Source of the DNA: Streptomyces albus subsp. chlorinus
GTDB lineage: Bacteria > Actinomycetota > Actinomycetes > Streptomycetales > Streptomycetaceae
Direction: 5' to 3'
NCBI RefSeq assembly: GCF_013302895.1
Contig: NZ_VJOK01000001.1
Coordinates: 2,548,971 to 2,586,857, forward strand
DNA: 37,887 bases
Position numbers and translations under genes: made by a program. The notes beneath the pieces are model-generated. The model did not search any database. It worked only from the letters and a program-made list of their open reading frames with translations, and was not told the origin of the DNA. Positions 1 to 7,874 of the stretch are shown here, piece after piece (position 1 is the stretch's first letter; the number at the start of each line of letters is the position of its first letter).

Positions 1-674
1 AGGACGCCGACGATCTGGGCGCCGGCCCGGGAGGCGACCAGCATGTCGTTGACCTGGCCCGCGACCTTGGCGGCGCCCTGGGCCTCGGTGACCAGCAGGA
101 CCCCGATCAGCGGCTGGGCGAGCTGCATGCCGCGCCGGCCGCCGTGCAGCCGTGCGGAGAGGGCCAGTGCGCGGTCCCTCACCCGAGCGATCTGCTCCGG
201 TTCACCCCGCGCGACGAGCAGCACCAGCGCGGCGTGCGGGAACAGGGCGACGGAGGCGGTCTCGGGTCCGATGCGTCCGCAGTCGGCGATGACGTCGGCG
301 GCCAGTTGCGGGTGCGGGGTGTCGGCGAGGGCCGCGAAGGCGCGGCCGAGGGTGTCCCACTGGCCCGCGAGTCCGGCCGACTGTTCGGCGTTGCCCAGTC
401 CGATGAGGACGTCGAGCCCGCCGGAGAGCCGCTGGGCGTGGTCCCACAGCTGTTCGGGGGCGAGTCCGCGCCGGGCGGTGGCGGCCAGGGAGAGCATGCC
501 GGTGTTGGGGTCGAGCGGGCCGCCGTCCGGGCCGGGGCTGCGGTAGACGAGGTCGCCGCCCGCGGTGTCCACCTCGGCCAGCAGGGCCCGGCGCGGCCAC
601 ACCGCCGCGAGGGCGACGGCGGCCGTGGTGACCCCCGGTGCCCCCTTGTCGGCGGCGAGTGCGATCAGCGCCAT
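1..674 (-). CDS. ParA/MinD (CpaE-like) ATPase, partial
   Basis: The reverse frame is open from an ATG at 674 to the window edge, giving 224 residues with the C-terminus missing. A GAGGAAAGG ribosome site lies about 10 nt upstream. The protein opens MALIALAADKGAPGVTT, a deviant Walker A of the ParA/MinD/CpaE class. The signature Lys10 is present, but Val15 sits where the phosphate-binding Lys is expected. An Asp in LLAEVDTAGGDL fits the following acidic motif, and hydrophobic strands such as ALVLLVARGEP fit a Rossmann-like core. It lies downstream of the SAF-domain gene on the same strand, the order CpaB-like then CpaE-like seen in streptomycete Tad/Flp-type clusters. The likely role is a membrane-associated localisation or assembly factor for a pilus-like apparatus. 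Catalytic competence is doubtful. Family is fairly sure; the pathway is inferred from context. Confidence 0.72.
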   Translation of the reverse strand, partial: MALIALAADKGAPGVTTAAVALAAVWPRRALLAEVDTAGGDLVYRSPGPDGGPLDPNTGMLSLAATARRGLAPEQLWDHAQRLSGGLDVLIGLGNAEQSAGLAGQWDTLGRAFAALADTPHPQLAADVIADCGRIGPETASVALFPHAALVLLVARGEPEQIARVRDRALALSARLHGGRRGMQLAQPLIGVLLVTEAQGAAKVAGQVNDMLVASRAGAQIVGV

Positions 675-941
675 CCGGCTCTTGCCTTTCCTCGACTCTG
701 TGTCACTTCATGTGGTCGGCCGCCCCCTCGCGCGGCCGGCCGTCACCTTCCGCGGCCCGCCCGTCCCAGGCCCGCCCCGCCCCGGGGCCGTCCCGCCGGA
801 CGGTCCGGCGAACCGCTCCCCCGGGCGGCGGCCCGGGTCTCCCGGCCCGGTCTCCCGGCCCGGGAGGGCGACCCTCTGCCGTTGTCCACCTGCCGTTGTC
901 CACGACGAGGCGGCCGGGGGCGGTTCCACCGCGCCCGGCCG
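675..941. other. GC-rich intergenic spacer
   Basis: This gap separates the SAF-domain gene from the ATPase gene on the minus strand. It holds a 14-bp tandem repeat near its left-coding end and smaller GC-rich repeats such as TCTCCCGGCCCGG twice around 837-862. I see no convincing ORF. Its length suggests that the ATPase gene may have its own promoter. Confidence 0.5.
876..903. repeat. Perfect tandem 14-bp repeat
   Basis: CTGCCGTTGTCCAC occurs twice back to back (876-889 and 890-903), read in the minus direction as GTGGACAACGGCAG twice. It lies about 40 nt after the SAF gene stop and about 200 nt before the ATPase start, so it could be a tandem protein-binding site. That role is inference. 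Confidence 0.8.
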
Positions 942-1685
942 TCAGCTTCCCGTGTCGGAGTCGAGCACGAGCGACACTTCCCCGTTGGACGCGGCGGAGG
1001 TCAGCTCGGGAACGTCGCTCTTGTCCACGACGACGGAGACGGGGAGGTTGCCGCTGGAGGCGACCGAGTCGTCGGAGCCCTTGTTGACCGACTGCACCCT
1101 GGCGCCCTCGGCGATGGCCGGGTTGCCGCCCCGGGAGCCGCCGTCGCCGGCGTCGCCGCCGTCGCCGGGCTCGTCGGAGCCGCCGGACGTCGTCTGGCGG
1201 CCCACGCGGTAGGCGGAGACGGTGTCGCCCTCCTCCAGTCGCGGCGGGTACTGCCCGCTCTTGAGCGAGAGTCCGACCACGGCCTTGCCGGCCTCGATGC
1301 CCTTGTCCTTGGTGAGCATGCTGCCGACCAGTACGCTCCCGTCGACCAGGTCGGCGGCGGCCCGGTACTTCTTGAGCAGGCCGCGCTGCTCCCAGCGCAC
1401 GTACTGGATGTCGCTGTCCTCGGCGACCATCACGGACTTGATGGCGGAGTCGGGGACGGGCTGGCCCCGCGGCACCCGTTCGGTGAGGGCGATGGCCTCG
1501 ACCCGGTCGCCCGCGCGCATCACGAGGACGGTGGCGCCGAGGGCGCCGAGCAGGACGAGGAGGACGGCGAGTGCCGCGAGCGCCGGCTTGCGCTCCCGCG
1601 GCGCGGACGGCAGCCGGTCACCGCCCGGAGCGGTCAGCGCGGGTGCGCGTCCCGCTCCCGCGGCGCCTCGCTCCTGGGTCTTCAC
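942..1685 (-). CDS. SAF-domain (CpaB/RcpC-like) membrane-anchored protein
   Basis: This 247-residue protein has a GTG start at 1685. A short basic cytoplasmic tail is followed by one membrane segment at about residues 34-56 (alanine/leucine/valine-rich). A SAF-like domain then runs from about residue 62 (IALTERVPRGQPVPDSAI), with a second half ending in VSVVVDKSDVPELTSAAS. SAF domains in CpaB/RcpC proteins sit outside the membrane and help assemble or stabilise Tad/Flp pilus secretin complexes; in actinobacteria they may bind peptidoglycan. A Gly/Asp/Ser-rich low-complexity loop at about residues 165-187 interrupts the domain. The ParA-like ATPase gene follows on the same strand after 267 bp. 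The fold is fairly certain; the exact partner apparatus is inferred. Confidence 0.75.
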   Translation of the reverse strand: MKTQERGAAGAGRAPALTAPGGDRLPSAPRERKPALAALAVLLVLLGALGATVLVMRAGDRVEAIALTERVPRGQPVPDSAIKSVMVAEDSDIQYVRWEQRGLLKKYRAAADLVDGSVLVGSMLTKDKGIEAGKAVVGLSLKSGQYPPRLEEGDTVSAYRVGRQTTSGGSDEPGDGGDAGDGGSRGGNPAIAEGARVQSVNKGSDDSVASSGNLPVSVVVDKSDVPELTSAASNGEVSLVLDSDTGS

Positions 1686-2029
1686 CTCACCACCCCCGTG
1701 GCTTTTGGACCTCGTGTGGGTCTCGTGCCGAGAACTGCCCCGTGCGCCGGTTCTTTCCCCCGTGTACCGACGGGCGACTACGCCAGGTAAATCCCAGGCA
1801 CAGTATCAACACCCCCCGACCCCCTCAAGGCGGTTCCCCCCTGCCGCCGGGCGCCCTTGGGAACGGCCGGTCGTGCCTCGTGTGCGCGTTCGGTCCGGTA
1901 CCAGTACGGTGTCAGGGAGGCGTCAGGATCGCGCCAACAGCGACAAGGGTGTGCCGGGAAGTCTGGTCGGCGGTGCGGGGTCGTCATCCCCCGCGCTCCG
2001 CGCATGTGCCTTCGAGCCGGGAGCCGCCC
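1686..2029. promoter_or_regulatory. Divergent intergenic region, SAF gene / nhaA
   Basis: This 344-bp gap lies between divergently transcribed genes, so it must hold both promoters. A locally AT-richer patch around 1788-1812 and the sequence around 1900-1930 are candidates. I could not pick -10/-35 boxes with confidence. No RNA gene or ORF was recognised. Confidence 0.4.
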
Positions 2030-3463
2030 ATGACCCCGCCCGCCGCCGATCCGGGAGACGACCGGGAGTCCGCGTCCGAACAGGAATCCGGCCCCGGACA
2101 GGAGTCCGGCCCCGGCCGGGATTCGGCCTCCGGCCGGGTCTCCCTCTTCGCCCGGCCCTCCGCCAGGGAGCGCCGCCTGCTGGCCGACGCGCTGCGCACG
2201 GAGACCGTCGGCGGGACGGTCCTGCTGGTGGCGGCCGTGGTGGCCCTGGTGTGGGCCAACAGCCCGCTCGGGCACCTGTACGAGAGCGTACGGGCGTTCC
2301 ACTTCGGCGTACCGGCGCTGGGCCTCGATCTGTCCGTGGAGCACTGGGCCTCGGACGGGGTGCTGACCGTCTTCTTCTTCGTCGCGGGCATCGAACTCAA
2401 ACGCGAGCTGACGGTGGGTGAACTGCGTCGTCCGGCCGCAGCCGTGCTGCCGGTGGTGGCGGCCGTCTGCGGCATGGCCGTGCCCGCCCTGTGCTACGCG
2501 GCGGTCACTGCGGCGGGCGGCGGCGACCCCCACGGCTGGGCCGTCCCGATGGCGACCGACATCGCCTTCGCGCTGGGCGTGCTCGCCGTGATCGGCACGA
2601 ATCTGCCCTCCGGCATCCGCGCGTTCCTGCTGACCCTGGCCATCGTCGACGACCTGGGCGCCATCCTCGTCATCGCCGTCTTCTACACCTCCACCCTCAA
2701 CTGGGCGGCGCTCGCGGGCGCGGTGGCCGGGCTGGTGCTCTTCCGCGTCCTGCACGTGGACCTGCGGGTGCGCGGCTGGTACGTGTACGTGCCGCTGGGG
2801 CTGGTCGTCTGGGGGCTCATGTACAACAGCGGGGTGCACGCCACCATCGCGGGGGTGGCGATGGGGCTGCTGCTGCGGGTGACGCCCGAGGACCCGGACG
2901 ACCCGGAGGGCCTTTCGCCCGCCGAGCGCGTCGAACACCGGGTCCGCCCGCTGTCGGCGGGGTTCGCGGTGCCGCTCTTCGCGCTGTTCGCGGCCGGGGT
3001 CGGCGTCTCGGGCCCGGCGCTCGCGGACACCTTCCACCGGCCCGAGGCGCTCGGGGTGGCGCTGGGGCTGTGCGCGGGCAAGTTCGCGGGGGTCTTCGGC
3101 GGCACGTACCTGACGGCCCGTTTCACCCGGGCCCGGCTCGGCTCCGATCTGGCCTGGGCGGACGTCGCCGGGGTGGCGATGCTGGCGGGCATCGGCTTCA
3201 CGGTGTCCCTCCTGGTGTGCGAACTCGCGTTCACCGACGCCGCGGTGAGCGAGCACACAAAGACCGCCGTCCTTCTCGCCTCCCTCTTCTCGGCGCTGGT
3301 CGCCTGCGTGCTGCTCAAGCTGCGCGACGCGAAGTACCGGGCGCTGTGGGAGGAGGAGACCCGCGACGAGGACCGGGACGACATACCGGACATCGACCAG
3401 GAGGAGGACTGGGCCAGGCGCCCCACCGAGGCCGAAAGACGGCGGCGGGAGCGCGGCCTCTAG
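2030..3463 (+). CDS. nhaA: Na+/H+ antiporter NhaA
   Basis: A 477-residue inner-membrane antiporter of the NhaA family, which exchanges internal Na+ or Li+ for external protons. The membrane core begins near residue 58. The motif FFFVAGIELKRELTVGEL (about 115-132) is typical, as is MATDIAFALG with Asp177 (equivalent to E. coli Asp133). LAIVDDLGAI carries the adjacent Asp207-Asp208 pair that binds the ion (Asp163/164 in E. coli). An acidic N-terminal tail with a repeated ESGPG element and a charged C-terminal tail (about 430-477) are cytoplasmic extensions common in actinobacterial NhaA. The ATG at 2030 follows CCGGGAG; upstream in-frame codons lack NhaA-like sequence. It is transcribed alone, divergently from the SAF gene. 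Confidence 0.95.
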   Translation: MTPPAADPGDDRESASEQESGPGQESGPGRDSASGRVSLFARPSARERRLLADALRTETVGGTVLLVAAVVALVWANSPLGHLYESVRAFHFGVPALGLDLSVEHWASDGVLTVFFFVAGIELKRELTVGELRRPAAAVLPVVAAVCGMAVPALCYAAVTAAGGGDPHGWAVPMATDIAFALGVLAVIGTNLPSGIRAFLLTLAIVDDLGAILVIAVFYTSTLNWAALAGAVAGLVLFRVLHVDLRVRGWYVYVPLGLVVWGLMYNSGVHATIAGVAMGLLLRVTPEDPDDPEGLSPAERVEHRVRPLSAGFAVPLFALFAAGVGVSGPALADTFHRPEALGVALGLCAGKFAGVFGGTYLTARFTRARLGSDLAWADVAGVAMLAGIGFTVSLLVCELAFTDAAVSEHTKTAVLLASLFSALVACVLLKLRDAKYRALWEEETRDEDRDDIPDIDQEEDWARRPTEAERRRRERGL

Positions 3464-3784
3464 TACTCTCCTGCGACGCCTCACACCCCGTACCGTGACC
3501 GGACGAACGCGCCCTGCCATGACCTCCCGGGACCGCGCAAGCGCGGTACCCAAAAAGGAAGTTGCAATTCCGTATGGTGCTACGATCATCGGACTTACCC
3601 TCGACACTGACGGGGCGTCAGGCACGTCCCACGGGTGGATCCGCCGATGACTCACACCCCGCTGAGGCGCTGTCGCGCCGACGCGGTACGGGGTGCCACG
3701 CCGTCGGCAACGCGGTTGCCGCGCACCAGGCCGGCATCGCGCCGTCCGGGCGAACAGCCTGCCCAGTCGTTTGAAGAGAGTCTT
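3464..3784. promoter_or_regulatory. Intergenic region upstream of the conservon
   Basis: This 321-bp gap between nhaA and cvnA presumably holds the conservon promoter. A hairpin lies at 3532-3547. It is followed by an AT-richer stretch with GGAAGTTGCAATTCC (3557-3571) and TACGAT (3581-3586), which could be a -10 element. Spacing to a good -35 is not clear, so the promoter is a guess. No ORF here has codon usage like its neighbours. Confidence 0.4.
3532..3547 (+). terminator. Small perfect hairpin after nhaA
   Basis: ACCGCGC-AA-GCGCGGT forms a 7-bp perfect stem with a 2-nt loop, extended by GGG/CCC on either side of a bulge. It lies about 70 nt after the nhaA stop and before an A-rich run. 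There is no U-tract on the plus strand, so it is only a possible terminator for nhaA or a structure in the conservon leader. Confidence 0.35.
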
Positions 3785-5044
3785 ATGACCCAATACCTAC
3801 AAGACCCGGCGGTCTGGGGTCTGATCGTCGGGGCTCCGCTCGGAGCGGCCGCGATCTACCGCGGACGCAGAGCGAACGCACGGCTCCGCGCGGAGAACCG
3901 CGGTCTGCGGGACCACTGCGCCAACCTGGAGGCCGGTCACCAAGCGGCGGTCGCCGAGGCGCAGAACAGCGCCGAGGAGGCCACCAAGACCGCGCTGAAG
4001 ACCGCCATGCGGACCCTGCAGGGCCTGGCCAACGAGCAGCAGGTGGTCATCTCCCGGCTCCAGGAGAAGTACGGCGACTCGCAGATACTCCAGGACCTCC
4101 TGGAGATCGACCACACCAACACCCAGTTCGGCCGGCGCGCCCAGGCCATCGCCGTGCTCTGCGACGGGTGGCTGGGCCGTCAGCGTGCCGTCGCCTCGCT
4201 CTACGACGTGGTCCGCAGCGCCAAGGGCCGTATCCGGCACTTCACCCGGGTCGAGATCCGCTCGCAGAGCAATGTGGCGGTCGTCAGCCGCGCGGTGGAG
4301 CCGGTGGCGCTCGCCCTCGCCGAGCTGCTCGACAACGCGACGAGCTACTCGGCGCCGGAGACCCAGGTCGAGATCAACATACGGACCGTGCCCAAGGGCG
4401 TCTGCATCATCGTCGACGACGCGGGCGTGGGCATGTCGGAGGAGGAGCGGAACCGGGCCACCAGGCTGCTGGCGCCCCGTCGTTCGACGGGTGTGACCGG
4501 GCTCGGCAACCCGCCCCAGTTCGGCTTCGCGGTGATCGGCGTGCTGGCCGCGCGGTACGGATTCAGCGTCTCGGTCGACTCGGAGTCCCCGTACGGAGGA
4601 GTGCGCGCGGTGGTCCTTCTGCCCGACGAGCTCCTCACCACGAGCGTCCCCGACGGGGAGCAGCCGGCCGCGGACGTCCAGCAGCCCGCCCCGCAGGCGC
4701 AGGCACCGCAGCCCCAGCACGCGGCGTGGACCGCCAACGTTCCGCAGGAGCAGCCCGCGCCGCCCGCCCGCGCCCCGCACCCGGGGCCGATACCGCAGCC
4801 GGTCCAGGCGGCGCAGCCGCAGCCCCAGCAGGCGCGGGCCACCACGGCCGGCGGCCTTCCCAAGCGGCGGCGCAACAGTGCCATGGCCATCGTGCCACCG
4901 TCCGGCCCGCCCAGTGCTCCCGCGCGGTCGAGCGAGGAGACCGCCTCGATCATGGGCGCTTTCCAGCGAGGCACGCAGTCGGGCCGCGCGGCACGGACGA
5001 ACCAGGAAGGACACGTGAATCGGGAAGGAGATGAACCGCGGTGA
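3785..5044 (+). CDS. cvnA: Conservon sensor-kinase-like ATPase (CvnA)
   Basis: A 419-residue first conservon component. One N-terminal membrane segment (about residues 9-24, WGLIVGAPLGAAAIY) is followed by a helical stretch (about 30-110). A DHp-like region contains LLEIDHTNTQF (about 108-118). The HATPase_c domain shows an N box ELLDNATSYS (about 179-188), a G1 box DDAGVGMS (about 211-218) and GFAVIGVLAARYG near 248. From about residue 290 the protein is a Pro/Gln/Ala-rich tail. CvnA proteins are proposed to sense at the membrane and act with CvnB, CvnC and the GTPase CvnD, resembling a G-protein-coupled receptor complex. The ATG at 3785 was chosen because the upstream in-frame extension is not family-like. 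The stop overlaps the cvnB start (GTGA at 5041-5044), so translation is probably coupled. Confidence 0.92.
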   Translation: MTQYLQDPAVWGLIVGAPLGAAAIYRGRRANARLRAENRGLRDHCANLEAGHQAAVAEAQNSAEEATKTALKTAMRTLQGLANEQQVVISRLQEKYGDSQILQDLLEIDHTNTQFGRRAQAIAVLCDGWLGRQRAVASLYDVVRSAKGRIRHFTRVEIRSQSNVAVVSRAVEPVALALAELLDNATSYSAPETQVEINIRTVPKGVCIIVDDAGVGMSEEERNRATRLLAPRRSTGVTGLGNPPQFGFAVIGVLAARYGFSVSVDSESPYGGVRAVVLLPDELLTTSVPDGEQPAADVQQPAPQAQAPQPQHAAWTANVPQEQPAPPARAPHPGPIPQPVQAAQPQPQQARATTAGGLPKRRRNSAMAIVPPSGPPSAPARSSEETASIMGAFQRGTQSGRAARTNQEGHVNREGDEPR

Positions 5045-5445
5045 ACAACGATCTGTCGTGGATGCTCGACAGCGCCCTTGAGGTGCCCGGTGCGCGTCAC
5101 GCCATTCTGGTCTCGGCCGACGGTCTGCTCATGGCCCGCTCCAAAGAGGTGGAGCGGGACCAGGCGGACACCATCGCCGCGGCGATGAGCGGCATGCAGT
5201 CGCTGAGCCGGACCGTCTCCGGGTTCTGCGACCCGCAGGCCGGCCTGCAGTGGCGGCAGACGCTGATCGAGTTCGACGGCGGCTGGGTCTTCCTGATCGC
5301 CGCGGGGGAGGGCGCCTATCTGGCGCTGTCGGCCGCGGCGGACGTGGACATGGCGGACATCACCTTCCGTATGCAGCAGCTCGTCGGCCAGCTCGGCAAG
5401 GTGCTGACCACCCCGCCCCGCGAGAACGCGGACTCTCGCGCATGA
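5041..5445 (+). CDS. cvnB: Roadblock/LC7 conservon protein (CvnB)
   Basis: A 134-residue protein with one roadblock/LC7 domain filling most of its length. It opens LSWMLDSALEVPGARHAILV, then VSADGLLMARSK and QTLIEFDGGWVFLIAAGEG, a typical alpha-beta pattern for the MglB-like family. Such proteins dimerise and bind small Ras-like GTPases as regulators; the target here is presumably CvnD. The GTG start at 5041 overlaps the cvnA stop by 4 nt, and the stop overlaps the cvnC start in ATGA (5442-5445). Both overlaps point to a translationally coupled operon. Confidence 0.93.
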   Translation: MNNDLSWMLDSALEVPGARHAILVSADGLLMARSKEVERDQADTIAAAMSGMQSLSRTVSGFCDPQAGLQWRQTLIEFDGGWVFLIAAGEGAYLALSAAADVDMADITFRMQQLVGQLGKVLTTPPRENADSRA

Positions 5446-5813
5446 CCACGCCCGAAGAGCAGGAACCGGTGGACACCGGATTAGTGCGTCCGTACGTCAT
5501 CACCAACGGGCGTGAGCCCCCCGAGGACGACAGGTTCTCGATGATCACGCTGGTGACGGTCTCCGACGAGGAGCCGCCGAGGCTGCTGGATCCGGAGATG
5601 CGCAAGCTGTGGGATCTGTGCTCGGGCGGCTTCCTGTCCGTCGCGGAGGTCGCGGGGCACCTGCGGTTGCCCGTCGGGGTCGTCCGGGTCCTCCTCACCG
5701 ACCTGGCGGAGCAGGGCCGGCTCATCACCCGGGCCGCGCCGCCGCCCGCCGAACTGGTCGACAGGGAGATCCTCGAGGAGGTGTTGTATGGGCTCCAAGC
5801 TCGCTTCGGATAA
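5442..5813 (+). CDS. cvnC: DUF742 conservon protein (CvnC)
   Basis: A 123-residue DUF742 protein, recognised by GLVRPYVITNGR near the N-terminus, the central LLDPEMRKLWDLCSGGFLSVAEVAGHL, here read as two pieces (about 48-75), and VVRVLLTDLAEQGRLI (about 80-95). The second half resembles a winged helix. Its role in the conservon complex is unknown; it is proposed to bridge CvnB and CvnD. Leu14 is encoded by TTA (5481-5483), so full translation should need the bldA leucyl-tRNA. The start overlaps the cvnB stop (ATGA), and the 3' end overlaps cvnD by 26 nt. Confidence 0.92.
   Translation: MTTPEEQEPVDTGLVRPYVITNGREPPEDDRFSMITLVTVSDEEPPRLLDPEMRKLWDLCSGGFLSVAEVAGHLRLPVGVVRVLLTDLAEQGRLITRAAPPPAELVDREILEEVLYGLQARFG
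5481..5483 (+). promoter_or_regulatory. TTA codon in cvnC (bldA target)
   Basis: Codon 14 of cvnC is TTA, within GACACCGGATTAGTGCGTC. It is the only in-frame TTA I noticed in the intact genes of the window. In Streptomyces this codon is read only by the bldA tRNA, which links expression to development. Because the downstream conservon genes overlap or closely follow, a stall here could also limit cvnD and the P450. Confidence 0.85.
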
Positions 5814-6378
5814 CAGCACCTACGTATCCGAAGATGTGCAGAAGGCGGCGAAGATTCTCGTCGTCGGACACTTCGCGGTGGGCAAGACGACGCTTATCGG
5901 GACGCTTTCGGAGATCGCTCCGCTGCGCACCGAGGAAACCATGACGCAGGCCGGGTCGCACATAGACGACCTGAAAGGCGTGCGGGGGAAGACCACGACC
6001 ACCGTGGCCATGGACTTCGGGCGTCTCACGCTCAGTGAGAAACTGGTCCTCTACATATTCGGAACACCGGGCCAGCAGCGTTTCCTCCAGGTCTGGGAAG
6101 ACATGTCCCGCGGGGCTCTCGGTGCGTTGATCCTGGTCGACCCCGAGCGCCTCGAGGAGTCCTTCCCGGTGATCGACCTCGTCGAGCAGTACGGCCTGGA
6201 GTACGCGATCGCCGTCAACCAGTTCGACGACCACCGGCAGCACCCCGCCGAGGAGTTGCGCGAGGCCCTGGATTTGCTTCCCCACACACCCGTGGTGACC
6301 TGTGACGCCCGCGATCGGAAGTCATCGGCGAACGCTCTGATCACCTTGGTCCGCTATCTGTTGAACCGGCACCCCTAG
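5788..6378 (+). CDS. cvnD: Conservon small GTPase (CvnD)
   Basis: A 196-residue Ras-like GTPase of the conservon family (ATP/GTP-binding DUF258-like, related in logic to MglA). The P loop GHFAVGKTT is at 27-35, a switch-I-like TTTTVAMDFG at 69-78, G3 GTPGQQRF at 92-99, and a G4-like NQFD at 144-147, where Lys of NKxD is replaced by Gln. TCDARD follows near 172 in the G5 position. The Gln of GTPGQ aligns with the catalytic Gln of Ras. It probably cycles between CvnB/C-bound states at the membrane. The ATG at 5788 lies inside the end of cvnC, behind GAGGAGGTG; the gene is part of the coupled operon. Confidence 0.93.
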   Translation: MGSKLASDNSTYVSEDVQKAAKILVVGHFAVGKTTLIGTLSEIAPLRTEETMTQAGSHIDDLKGVRGKTTTTVAMDFGRLTLSEKLVLYIFGTPGQQRFLQVWEDMSRGALGALILVDPERLEESFPVIDLVEQYGLEYAIAVNQFDDHRQHPAEELREALDLLPHTPVVTCDARDRKSSANALITLVRYLLNRHP

Positions 6379-6387
6379 GACTTCACC

Positions 6388-7760
6388 ATGAACTCCCAGC
6401 CAGAGCACCACGGCCCCGCGTCGGGCTGCCCGGTCTCCCACCAGGGCGGCGGCGCCGGCAAAGCGCCGCTGTACGGGGAGGCGTTCGCCGCCGATCCGGA
6501 CCGTTTCTACGCCTATCTGCGCCAGTTCGGCCCGGCCGGCCCGGTGGAGCTGGCGCCGGGTGTGGACGCCATGCTCGTGACCGAGTACGCGGCGGCGCTC
6601 CAGGTGCTGCAGAACCCCGACCTCTACGCGAAGGACTCGCGCCGCTGGCGGGCCCTCAACGAGGGGCGGGTCCCGGCCGACAGCCCCGTGCTGCCGATGC
6701 TGGCCTACCGGCCCAACTGCATGTTCACCGACGGCGCCGAGCACATGCGGCTGCGGCAGGCCGTCACCGAGAGCCTGGCCCGGCTGGACCTGTACCAGCT
6801 GAGCCGGCACGTGGAGCGGGTCGGCGGGTACCTCATCGGGCGGTTCAGCGCGCACGGCCAGGCGGACCTGATCGGCGAGTACGCCAAGGTGCTGCCGTTC
6901 CTGGTGTTCAACGAGCTGTTCGGGTGCCCGAGCGACGTCGGCGACCGGCTGGTGTCCGGGATGTCGGGGATCTTCGACGGCGTGGACGCGGAGCGCGCGA
7001 ACGCCGAGCTGACCGGCGCCCTGGTCGACCTGGTCACGCTCAAGCGCTCGCAGCCCGGTGAGGACATCACCTCGTGGCTGATGCAGCACCCGGTCCAGCT
7101 GAGCGACGAGGAGCTGCTGCACCAGCTCGTCCTCCTCATGGGCGCGGGTGTCGAGCCGCAGCAGAACCTGATCGCCAACGCCCTGAAGCTGCTGCTGTCC
7201 GAGGAGCAGAACTCCGGGGGCGCGGGGGCGGCATGCTGGTCGAGGACGCGATCGACGAGGTGCTGTGGAACGGCCCGCCCGTGGCCAACTACGCGGCGCA
7301 CTACCCGGTGCGCGATGTGGAGCTGGGCGGCGTCCGGCTCCCGGCGGGCGAACCCGTCCTGATCAGCTTCGCTGCCGCGAACACCGACCCGGCGCTGTCC
7401 ACCTCCCGTCAGATACTCAGCAAGCGGGCGCATCTGGCATGGGGGGCCGGGCCGCACGCCTGCCCCGCCAAGGACCCGGCGCGGCTCGTGTCCGTGACCG
7501 CCATCGAGACGCTGCTCAACCATCTTCCGGACATCGAACTGTCGGTGCCCGCCGAAAGCCTGCAGTGGCGGCCGGGACCCTTCCACCGCGCGCTGCGGGC
7601 GCTTCCCGCCCAGTTCACCCCGGTCCGGGTGGAGCGCCCCGCGCCCGCGTCATTCGGCTCCGGAATTCCTTCACAGAACACCACCGAATCTCGACAACCG
7701 CGTGCGGGGCAGGAAAAGTCCGGCTGGTGGAGTTCCTTCTTGTCCTGGTGGCGGGCCTGA
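6388..7760 (+). pseudogene. cvnE: Conservon P450 (CYP157-like), frameshifted, EXXR lacking Arg
   Basis: The P450 normally placed after cvnD. Residues before the break are in one frame (MNSQPEHHGPASGCPVSHQ... to LLLSEEQNSGG). The rest continues in the -1 frame (MLVEDAIDEVLWNGPPVANY... to the stop at 7760). Restoring one G in the runs at 7216-7220 or 7224-7228 joins the halves into a protein of about 457 residues. The heme ligand is Cys in WGAGPHACPAKDPA (codon 7461-7463). In the K helix the otherwise near-universal EXXR is EVLW (7257-7268), the Arg-less form known from the CYP157 family. The C-terminus EKSGWWSSFLSWWRA is an aromatic tail beyond the P450 fold. Without repair the upstream frame stops at 7362, before the heme Cys. 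The lesion may be a real mutation or a base-calling error in a G run. Confidence 0.85.
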
Positions 7761-7834
7761 TGTCCGCCTTTGCGTGAACGAATGTTCTAATTCGTCGTAC
7801 ACATGTTCATCTGGTGAGAGGGGTATGTCCTCGG

Positions 7835-7840
7835 CATAAT
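7835..7840 (+). promoter_or_regulatory. Candidate -10 box for the second P450
   Basis: CATAAT stands 17 bp after a weak -35-like TGGTGA (7812-7817). A start of transcription near 7846-7848 would place the in-frame ATG at 7845 outside the mRNA and leave the GTG at 7875, with its AAAAGGAG site, as the translation start. The upstream palindrome-like CGAATGTTCTAATTCG (about 7779-7794) could be an operator. Confidence 0.4.
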
Positions 7841-7874
7841 CCGTATGTCAACGTGCATCCAAAAGGAGCACTCC

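Noticed and set aside
1778..3793. A 671-codon minus-strand frame opposite nhaA
   Set aside because: Antisense to a clear NhaA; composition (Arg/Gly/His/Gln-rich) is typical of a shadow frame.
7845..7874. ATG at 7845 as start of the second P450
   Set aside because: No ribosome site precedes it and a likely -10 box at 7835-7840 would put it at the transcript's very end. GTG 7875 has AAAAGGAG at the right distance.
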